A DNA stretch of 64,000 nt. Source: JBMYTN01 sp049604415. Its GTDB lineage: Bacteria > Pseudomonadota > Alphaproteobacteria > Rhodospirillales > Rhodospirillaceae. Under the pieces are notes generated by a model. It had not been told where the DNA came from, ran no database searches, and was given only the letters and a program-made list of their open reading frames with translations. Within the stretch, counting starts at the first letter, position 1, and each line of letters begins with the position of its first letter. Shown here piece after piece: positions 17,931-23,986 of this stretch. The translations under genes and the position numbers were made by a program. The DNA lies in contig JBMYTN010000003.1 of the NCBI GenBank assembly GCA_049604415.1, positions 1 to 64,000 of the forward strand, in the 5' to 3' direction.

Positions 17931-19277
17931 TTAGATGGTCTTGGAACCGGTACCGAACTCCGGATAGGCTTCCATGCCCAGTTCCGCTTTGTCGAGACCG
18001 ACTTCTTCGTCTTCCTCGGAGCAGCGGATGCCCATGGTGACCTTCAAGGCCATCCACACGATTCCGGAGACCACGGAGACGAACACGCCGATGGCAACGA
18101 TACCGATGATTTGGTTGCCAAAGCTGGCGTCGCCATTGGTCAGCGGCACGGCCAGGGTGCCCCAGATACCAGCAACCAAGTGAACCGGGATCGCACCGAC
18201 CACATCATCGATCTTCAGCTTGTCGAGCAGCGGCACGGTCAGGACAACCAGCACACCACCAACGGCACCGATCAAGATCGCAGCCAGCGGAGACGGAGCC
18301 AGAGGCTCGGCAGTGATGGACACCAGACCGGCCAGGGCACCGTTCAGAGCCATGGTCAGGTCAATCTTGCCATACATGATCTGGGTCAGAATGACCGCAG
18401 CAACCACGCCACCGGCGGCAGCCAGGTTGGTGTTGGTGAAGACGATGGCAACGGCAGCGGAGTCGGCAGCGGACCCAAGGGCCAACTGAGACGCACCGTT
18501 AAAGCCGAACCAACCCAGCCACAGAATGAAGGTACCCAGGGTGGCCAGCGGCAGATTGGCACCCGGCATCGGGTTCACTTTGCCATCGGCACCATATTTG
18601 CCTTTACGGGCACCCAGGATGAGGGCACCGGTCAAAGCAGCCCAGCCACCAACGGAGTGCACAATGGTGGAACCGGCGAAGTCGAGGAAGCCCATTTCGG
18701 ACAGCCAGCCACCGCCCCAGGTCCAGGAACCTTGGATCGGGTAGAGGAAACCGGTCAGGACGAACACGAAGATCAGGAACGGCCAGATCTTGATGCGCTC
18801 GGCGACAGTGCCGGACACGATGGACGCGGCAGTGGCCACGAACACCATCTGGAAGAACCAGTCGGACATGACGGAGTAGCTGTTGTCTTCCAAATAGGCA
18901 GTGGCATCACCACCACCGACAACGGCCAATTCGGCCTCGCCCGGATTATACAACAGCGAGAAGGAACCAATGTAACCAGACACATCGGTGTACATCAGGT
19001 TGTAACCGATGAGGTAATACATGATGCCCGCGATGGAGAAGAGCGAGATGTTCTTCAGCATCTGCATCGAGGTGTTCTTGGTGCGGACCAAACCGCCTTC
19101 CAGCATGGCAAAGCCAGCGGCCATCCACATCACCAGGAAGCCACCAACCAGGAACAGGAAGGTGTTGAACACAAAAGCGGTTTCAGTCTCAACCGCGGCC
19201 AGGGCCGGGCTGGCCACGGTCAGGGTGATCAGAGACCCCAGACCAATGGCAGTGAGTGCGCGAGCGCGAGAAAGCAT
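17931..19277 (-). CDS. amtB: Ammonium transporter AmtB
   Basis: 448 residues. A cleavable signal peptide (about residues 1-27, ending ALAA) precedes eleven predicted membrane helices. The twin histidines that line the pore are visible in STIVHSVGGWAA and AIPVHLVAGIWG, as is the substrate-recruiting WFFQMVF segment. It conducts ammonium across the inner membrane and is gated by GlnK. GGAGG lies ten bases before the ATG. The gene follows glnK after 149 bases on the same strand, the usual glnK-amtB order, and ends in a strong terminator. Expression under nitrogen limitation from the element upstream of glnK is likely. Confidence 0.97.
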   Translation of the reverse strand: MLSRARALTAIGLGSLITLTVASPALAAVETETAFVFNTFLFLVGGFLVMWMAAGFAMLEGGLVRTKNTSMQMLKNISLFSIAGIMYYLIGYNLMYTDVSGYIGSFSLLYNPGEAELAVVGGGDATAYLEDNSYSVMSDWFFQMVFVATAASIVSGTVAERIKIWPFLIFVFVLTGFLYPIQGSWTWGGGWLSEMGFLDFAGSTIVHSVGGWAALTGALILGARKGKYGADGKVNPMPGANLPLATLGTFILWLGWFGFNGASQLALGSAADSAAVAIVFTNTNLAAAGGVVAAVILTQIMYGKIDLTMALNGALAGLVSITAEPLAPSPLAAILIGAVGGVLVVLTVPLLDKLKIDDVVGAIPVHLVAGIWGTLAVPLTNGDASFGNQIIGIVAIGVFVSVVSGIVWMALKVTMGIRCSEEDEEVGLDKAELGMEAYPEFGTGSKTI

Positions 19278-19426
19278 CGTTGTTAATCCTCCTTGGAGCC
19301 AAAACCGACCGGGCCAAGATCCTCAAATGACGCTGGGATTGGAGGGGTCGGAAAATGCTCTGGAATGGACAAGAGAAAGGAACCAATGCGTGGCTTTGAG
19401 CACCGGAGCCTTGGGCTTAGTGGCCC

Positions 19427-19765
19427 CTAGAGGGCGTCGGCGTCGGTTTCGCCGGTACGGATGCGAACGACCTTAGCCAGGTCGTACACGAAGACTTTGC
19501 CGTCACCGATTTTATCGGTGCGGGCAGCGGCGCAGACGGCTTCCACCACCTGGTCGACCAGCTCTTCCTTAACGGCGACCTCGATCTTCACCTTCGGCAG
19601 GAAATTCACTTGGTATTCCGCGCCGCGATAGATTTCGGTCTGGCCCTTTTGACGACCGAAGCCCTTAACTTCGGAAACAGTCAGGCCTTGGATGTCCAAA
19701 GGAGTGAGGGCTTCGCGCACCTCATCCAGCTTGAACGGTTTGATGATCGCCATGATCAGCTTCAT
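19427..19765 (-). CDS. glnK: Nitrogen regulatory protein P-II (GlnK)
   Basis: 112 residues, the exact family length. The T-loop GAEYQVNFLPKVKIE carries the uridylylated Tyr51, and the C-terminal signature GKVFVYDLAKVVRIRTGE is present. The trimer senses 2-oxoglutarate and ATP/ADP, and gates AmtB when nitrogen is plentiful; in diazotrophs PII proteins also feed into nitrogenase control. Linkage to amtB supports the name GlnK over GlnB. A sigma-54-like element lies about 80 bases upstream. Confidence 0.95.
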   Translation of the reverse strand: MKLIMAIIKPFKLDEVREALTPLDIQGLTVSEVKGFGRQKGQTEIYRGAEYQVNFLPKVKIEVAVKEELVDQVVEAVCAAARTDKIGDGKVFVYDLAKVVRIRTGETDADAL

Positions 19766-19842
19766 TTAGGCGTACCCCCGTAACGGTTCGCAGGTTGAAC
19801 AGAAGGCCATGGGAAAAGCGCCTTCCGATCGGCTCTGGCGTA

Positions 19843-19858
19843 ATCAAGAACCGTGCCG
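19843..19858 (-). promoter_or_regulatory. Sigma-54-like promoter of glnK-amtB
   Basis: On the minus strand the sequence reads CGGCAC-N5-TTGAT, against the sigma-54 consensus TGGCAC-N5-TTGCA. The -24 GG is present and the spacing is exact. The -12 element reads TTGA where TTGC is expected, so the match is imperfect. The implied start near 19832 gives a leader of about 67 bases. NtrC control would be usual for glnK-amtB; I did not find a convincing NtrC site. Confidence 0.5.
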
Positions 19859-20167
19859 TTTTGTGCCAGATTTGAAAAATTGTTTAAAAACAACGGAATA
19901 AATTTTTCTACTCTGTGTCTGCGGGTGGGCGAATGTGGCAATAATGTGCACAACTTTTAATCAAGCTGCCTTTTTTGCAGCGCGATATTACGGGCAGGGC
20001 CTTTGCCAAGCCTTTGAAAATACCTACATTTTGACTCTGGGCTTCCACTGAAAGGCAGTGGATTCAAGCTCTTCGCGGATGCCAAAAACGGCAATATCGC
20101 TGCGCGCGGTCCAATGATCGCTTTTATCGTTCAGCTTGATCAAAATTTGGTCATCCTGCCCGGTAGG
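19859..20167. other. Region upstream of glnK, partly AT-rich
   Basis: This stretch between cowN and glnK holds the sigma-54-like element at its edge and an AT-rich block at about 19870-19920, as expected of an activated promoter. A short minus-strand frame ending at 20024 could encode a peptide of about 40 residues from a TTG, but without a ribosome binding site I do not call it. Confidence 0.35.
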
Positions 20168-20203
20168 AGGATCCGCCAACCGCCTATCAGGGGGGCGGAT
20201 CCT
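20168..20203 (-). terminator. Hairpin just after cowN
   Basis: AGGATCCGCC and GGCGGATCCT form a 10-base stem seven bases beyond the cowN stop codon. No T-tract follows on the minus strand, so it may be an attenuating or mRNA-protecting hairpin and not a classical terminator. Confidence 0.4.
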
Positions 20204-20210
20204 TAGGTCC

Positions 20211-20495
20211 TTAGCAGCAGGTGTCTTCCAGCCAATCGAGCAGCTCCAGCGCGCCGGTATCGGCCACGTCCTCAAATAAGGTCCGAAGACAGTTGATCTG
20301 GGAGCCAACAAAATAGAGGTCGTCGTGGCCCATGCGCTGCTTTTCCGCCAGTTTCTTTTCGAAATAGGGAACCCAGCGGGTCTTTTGGCAGGCGAGTGCT
20401 GCGTCCAAATGCAGCATCATGCGGCGCGCATTGCCTTGGCAGTCAATGCCCTCGAAGCTGATATAGCGGTCTTCCATGGTCTGAGTGGCGAGCAT
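20211..20495 (-). CDS. cowN: CowN-like protein, sustains nitrogen fixation under CO
   Basis: 94 residues, the family size. The N-terminal DRYISFEGIDCQGNARRMM and the end LELLDWLEDTCC match the pattern I recall for CowN of Rhodospirillum rubrum and other diazotrophs. CowN lets nitrogen-fixing cells grow in the presence of carbon monoxide, an inhibitor of nitrogenase, by protecting the enzyme. It is a small soluble helical protein. A GAGGAA site lies seven bases before the ATG. The gene sits 68 bases after a CooA-like regulator, with a palindromic operator between them, and upstream of glnK-amtB. Nitrogenase genes themselves are not in this window. The identification is from remembered family sequence. 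Confidence 0.85.
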   Translation of the reverse strand: MLATQTMEDRYISFEGIDCQGNARRMMLHLDAALACQKTRWVPYFEKKLAEKQRMGHDDLYFVGSQINCLRTLFEDVADTGALELLDWLEDTCC

Positions 20496-20534
20496 CCGAG
20501 TTTCCTCTTATTGGGGTAAGGGACTAGGCTGCGG

Positions 20535-20540
20535 ACCATA
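20535..20540 (-). promoter_or_regulatory. Putative -10 element of cowN
   Basis: TATGGT on the minus strand. If it is the -10 hexamer, transcription starts near 20528, leaving a 32-base leader that includes the GAGGAA site. Its centre lies 32 bases from the centre of the upstream palindrome, the geometry of class II CRP/FNR-type activation, where no good -35 is needed. Confidence 0.5.
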
Positions 20541-20560
20541 GATGTGGCAGGGATCGCAAA

Positions 20561-20578
20561 CTGTCAGCGAGATGACAG
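20561..20578 (-). promoter_or_regulatory. CooA/FNR-type palindromic operator before cowN
   Basis: A perfect inverted repeat CTGTCA-N6-TGACAG. The half-site TGTCA and the six-base spacing match the recognition pattern of CooA (TGTC-N8-GACA) and the general geometry of CRP/FNR dimers. It overlaps the stop codon of the CooA-like gene and is centred at -41.5 relative to the inferred cowN start. The simplest reading is CO-dependent activation of cowN by the regulator encoded immediately upstream. Confidence 0.7.
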
Positions 20579-21211
20579 ATCAGCAAATTCTTCCAATTGG
20601 TTTTTGTCGAGGATGCGCAGGGTCATTCGTCCTTCGCGGGCAATGACCTTGGCCTTGATCAAGCGATTGATCAGAGTCGATAAGGTTTGACGTGAGGTTC
20701 CCAGCGCCTCGGCCAGCCCGGCCGTTGATTCTGCCATCTGCAGAACCGGCCCGCCTTGAGCGTCAAGCTCATTGAGCAGCAGGCGGGCAAACCGGGCTTC
20801 AACCGGCCGGAAAGCGAGGTCTTCAACCAGATCCAAGGCGCTGTGCAGCACCGTCCCAATTTCCCTGAGGGCCGCGACGGCGAATTCCGGCTCTGATGTG
20901 ATCAGACCCAACAGGTCACGCACAGGCCAGCTTTGGATTTGACAGGGCTCCAGGGCTTCGACCCAGGCCCGTGTGTGGCTGACATAGATCCCACCAGGGC
21001 GCAAATAGCCGATGGTGAAGTCGCGGGACCCCCCATTGAGGCAAATGCGGGCCAAGCCTGTGTCTAGGATAAAGAGCCGATTGTCTTCTGCATTGGGCAG
21101 GCAGAGCATCTCACCGGTTTGAAACGACCCCCTTGCGCCCTTCGGCAGTCGACTCAGCCAGTCAGGATGGGGTTTGTCTGGCGAGGCATTGCTGGGCATT
21201 TTCTCGTTCAT
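20564..21211 (-). CDS. CooA-like CRP/FNR-family regulator
   Basis: About 215 residues: an N-terminal cyclic-nucleotide-binding-like domain, a long dimer helix and a C-terminal helix-turn-helix (LAEALGTSRQTLSTLINRLI). The effector region reads GGIYVSHTRAWVEA, which aligns with the CooA haem loop; the HTRA block is as in Carboxydothermus CooA from memory. The haem-ligand histidine (His77 of R. rubrum CooA) is kept as His79. The cysteine two residues before it, the ferric ligand in R. rubrum, is Val here. The C-terminal RMTLRILDKNQLEEFA also resembles CooA. It probably senses CO and activates cowN. Starts are ambiguous: ATG 21211, TTG 21232 (begins M-P) or ATG 21199 (begins M-P, giving an N-terminal Pro as in CooA). 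A related but non-haem FNR-like protein is the alternative. Confidence 0.75.
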   Translation of the reverse strand: MNEKMPSNASPDKPHPDWLSRLPKGARGSFQTGEMLCLPNAEDNRLFILDTGLARICLNGGSRDFTIGYLRPGGIYVSHTRAWVEALEPCQIQSWPVRDLLGLITSEPEFAVAALREIGTVLHSALDLVEDLAFRPVEARFARLLLNELDAQGGPVLQMAESTAGLAEALGTSRQTLSTLINRLIKAKVIAREGRMTLRILDKNQLEEFADLSSR

Positions 21212-21665
21212 CCATCTCTGATCTATTGGCAAATCGGCGGGGGAGGACTGTCTGGTGGATCATGCTGCCTTTTTGGGATTGATGCCATGGTTTGGCGATA
21301 CTGGTATCTCCGAGTCGCATGGATGCTGACCCACGGACGGTCTGTTGCGCGGTCCTTTCCGCCGGGATGGGCGCGCAGGGTGGGAGAGAGCGTGTCTCCC
21401 CGACCACATTGTCTTCGAAACGACACAGTCGATGCGACCGTTTTCGCTGCTGTCCCTTATGATCCTTTGGCGTTGCTCTTTGGGAAAGCAGTCCAGAGCG
21501 GTCTTTTTTGGCGGTTCGCCTGCCTGTTGGCTTGGCGATTGGCCTAAAGAGGGAGCGTTTGAGGCAACAGCCTGACAGCAGGGGGAGAAAGACCCCGGCA
21601 TTGAACCTCTACCTCGAACTGTCTATTAGTGTGGCCAAGGAACAAACCTGTTGTGGGGAGGCAAC
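21212..21665. other. Intergenic stretch with a second TGTC-N8-GACA site
   Basis: About 450 bases between the divergent CooA-like and membrane-protein genes. No frame here has family features. At 21410-21425 there is TGTC-N8-GACA (TGTCT-N6-CGACA), the same half-site spacing as the cowN operator. It lies about 200 bases before the CooA-like start, so autoregulation is possible but the promoter geometry is not clear. Confidence 0.4.
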
Positions 21666-22127
21666 ATGGCCGACGGTGGGGAGCCGCTCGCGACATTTGG
21701 CGCCTCCCGTCCCTCTGAAAACCAGAGCGAGGCACGGGTCAAAGGCACTTCCGCTGCCGCAGCCGGTGCTGCGGCGGCCCGAAAGGTCTTCTCCAAAGCC
21801 CATGCCTGGAGGCGGCGGCGGCGTCGGGCTGTGGTCCTGACCCGCAAGGGCGGCGCGCTGACCATTGGTTGGTTGCTGGTGGGGGTTGGGACTTTGCTGA
21901 CCCCAACGCCGGTGCCCATCGGCATTATTATGATTGCGGTCGGTCTCTATATGGTCGCCCGCCATTCGGCCTTTGCCCGTCGAGGGATCGTTTGGTTCCG
22001 AGAGCGGGTGCCTCGCTTCTCTAAAATGCTCAATGCCCAGAAGCCTCGCTTTGGCAAAGGCTTCAAACGGTTTATCGAACGCACCGACCCGGAAAAGAAG
22101 CGCAAAAAAAGCGGTGGAGATCCTTAG
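21666..22127 (+). CDS. Small membrane protein, PGPGW-like
   Basis: 153 residues from the ATG at 21666, chosen because GGGAGG lies five bases upstream. A disordered alanine-rich and then very basic N-terminus (RRRRRR near residue 45) leads to two closely spaced hydrophobic segments (about 60-95) separated by TPTPVP, similar in style to the small PGPGW membrane proteins. The C-terminal third is strongly basic (KKRKKK). It is probably an inner-membrane protein with cytoplasmic ends. Function unknown. It converges with xerC after 23 bases. Confidence 0.7.
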   Translation: MADGGEPLATFGASRPSENQSEARVKGTSAAAAGAAAARKVFSKAHAWRRRRRRAVVLTRKGGALTIGWLLVGVGTLLTPTPVPIGIIMIAVGLYMVARHSAFARRGIVWFRERVPRFSKMLNAQKPRFGKGFKRFIERTDPEKKRKKSGGDP

Positions 22128-22150
22128 CTTGGGGATCGATCCCCAGCGCC

Positions 22151-23107
22151 TTACCCCCTGGGATGGCTGGTTCGGTGCAAATGGGACAGAGCCGCTTTGT
22201 CCACTGCCGTATAGCGCTGGGTGGTCGAGAGCGACGCATGGCCCAGCAGGTCTTGGATGGTGCGCAGATCCCCGCCAGCGGCCAGCAAATGGGTGGCAAA
22301 GCTGTGGCGCAACGCATGCGGCGTCGCAGAGTCCGGCAGGCCGAGCAGTGCGCGAACGCGGCGCATTTGGCGTTGAACCACGCCGGGATTGAGCCGCTTG
22401 CCCCGCGCACCCAAAAACAAAGGATCCTCCGGCCCACCTGCGAAGGGGCATTGGGCCAAATAATCCTCAATGGCGGCCTCGACCACCGGCAAGACCGGCA
22501 CGACGCGCTGTTTGTTGCCTTTGCCCAGAACGGTGATGGCCGGGGCCCGGGGCAGGTCGCGCCGGTTCAAAGCCAGGGCCTCGCCCAACCGTAGACCGCA
22601 GCCATATAATAATGTGAGAATGGCCACATCCCGAGCAGCGATCCAGGGCTCCAGGGAAACCACCTCGGCCATGGACAAGGCTTCCATGGCGTCTTCTTCG
22701 GCCAGCGGTTTGGGCACACCCCGGGGAATTTTCGGTGTGCCAAGCGCGGCCAGGGCGGGGTTGGAGAGCACGCCGCGCCGGTCGAGCCAGCGATAAAAAT
22801 TCCGCAAGCTGGACAGCGCCCGGGCCAGGGAGCTGCGCGACAGACCCTCGGCGGTGCGGTTTGCCAAATAGGCGCGGAAATCACCGGTGCTAAGGCGGGC
22901 CAGCAAGGCTGTATCCGGGGTTTGGCCTTGGTGATCGGCGATAAAAACCAGGAAGGCGGCCAAATCCCGACCATAGGCCGCCAAGGTGTGTCCTCCCGCC
23001 CGGCGCTCATGGCCCAACCACAACAGCCAATCCCCAATCAGCCCTTCAAGGGTCGGATCAGCGGGGAAATGGAGCGGTGGGATCAGCGCCCGGGCTGCGG
23101 CATCCAT
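22151..23107 (-). CDS. xerC: Tyrosine recombinase XerC
   Basis: 318 residues. The N-terminal SAM-like core-binding domain (about 20-115) is followed by the catalytic domain with the R-K-H-R-H/W-Y set: Arg in GCGLRLGEAL, Lys in GKGNKQR, HALRHSFATHLL, GHASLSTTQRY with the nucleophilic Tyr. With XerD it resolves chromosome dimers at dif. The start overlaps the end of the DUF484 gene by 25 bases. That pairing with DUF484 and with divergent priA is the common arrangement in this group, so XerC is a better name than a phage integrase. Confidence 0.93.
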   Translation of the reverse strand: MDAAARALIPPLHFPADPTLEGLIGDWLLWLGHERRAGGHTLAAYGRDLAAFLVFIADHQGQTPDTALLARLSTGDFRAYLANRTAEGLSRSSLARALSSLRNFYRWLDRRGVLSNPALAALGTPKIPRGVPKPLAEEDAMEALSMAEVVSLEPWIAARDVAILTLLYGCGLRLGEALALNRRDLPRAPAITVLGKGNKQRVVPVLPVVEAAIEDYLAQCPFAGGPEDPLFLGARGKRLNPGVVQRQMRRVRALLGLPDSATPHALRHSFATHLLAAGGDLRTIQDLLGHASLSTTQRYTAVDKAALSHLHRTSHPRG

Positions 23108-23844
23108 CGGCGCAAGCAGTTCTCAATGACCCGGGCAATGAAGGACAGCATGTCCACAGCCATATCGGGCGTAAACGCATTGACCTCCCGGCAGCCCAGA
23201 GCCAGCACGCCATCCGGGCGGTCAGGGCTGATATCCAAGCGGATGATGGCGTCCGAGCGCAGGCCCAGACCCTGGTCGCCATAGATGTCTGGCTCGCCGT
23301 CATTCAATTGCGGGCGCAGAATGTGGGTCTGGTCCAAGCCGAGCAGGGCCGTGACTTGCCCCGGCGGCAAATGAGTGAGCCCCAAGCCATGGAGCACCGG
23401 TTGTTGGTCGCCCGCGCTTTGTGGACCGTCCTCGGCATGTTCCAGGCGCAACACCGCCACGTCCACATCCAACAAATGGGGCAGGTCTTCGGTGATGGTC
23501 CGCATCAAAGGACCCAGGCCATCGCTGTCGAGCAGGGCCAGGGCCGCGCGCATGGTGCCCTTTTGGACATCATGATTGATCTTGCTGTTGGTGATCAGCT
23601 CTTCAGCACAGCTGGATAGGTCGGTGATTTCCCGGCGTAAGCGTCCAACCAGCGCATCCCGGAAGTCTATGACCGTGCCGCCACTATCATCGAACCGGGA
23701 CGGCAGGGCCGCCCCGATCAACAGCTCCGGATGGTCTGACAAGAACTCTGGATGGGCACGGAGATAATCGAGCACCTGTTTCGGGTCGACTGTCGCGGTG
23801 GGCGCGGGCGTTTGTTGGGACCCAACGGCGGCATCACCATCCAT
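23083..23844 (-). CDS. DUF484 family protein (GAF-like)
   Basis: 253 residues from the ATG at 23844, which has AAGGAG six bases upstream; the longer frame starts nine residues earlier. VLDYLRAHPEFLSDHPELL near the N-terminus is the signature of DUF484, followed by a helical linker and a GAF-like domain that ends LGCREVNAFTPDMAVDML. The function is unknown; the gene is regularly upstream of and coupled to xerC, as here, so a role near recombination or cell-cycle regulation is plausible. Confidence 0.9.
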   Translation of the reverse strand: MDGDAAVGSQQTPAPTATVDPKQVLDYLRAHPEFLSDHPELLIGAALPSRFDDSGGTVIDFRDALVGRLRREITDLSSCAEELITNSKINHDVQKGTMRAALALLDSDGLGPLMRTITEDLPHLLDVDVAVLRLEHAEDGPQSAGDQQPVLHGLGLTHLPPGQVTALLGLDQTHILRPQLNDGEPDIYGDQGLGLRSDAIIRLDISPDRPDGVLALGCREVNAFTPDMAVDMLSFIARVIENCLRRWMPQPGR

Positions 23845-23986
23845 TGTCTTCTCCTTTGCGCAGCGGCGCATTGACCCTGTCCGGAAAACCCGCCAGATAA
23901 CGGACTTGAAAACCGGAAACCACGGGGATCACATCCAGGGTAAGAGACCACGATGTCACCCTTGATGACCCCAAGGAGTGTAGCCC

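Noticed and set aside
18111..19286. 391-residue plus-strand open frame over amtB
   Set aside because: Antisense to amtB with its intact signature residues; amino acid content rich in G, H, Q and T as expected of a shadow.
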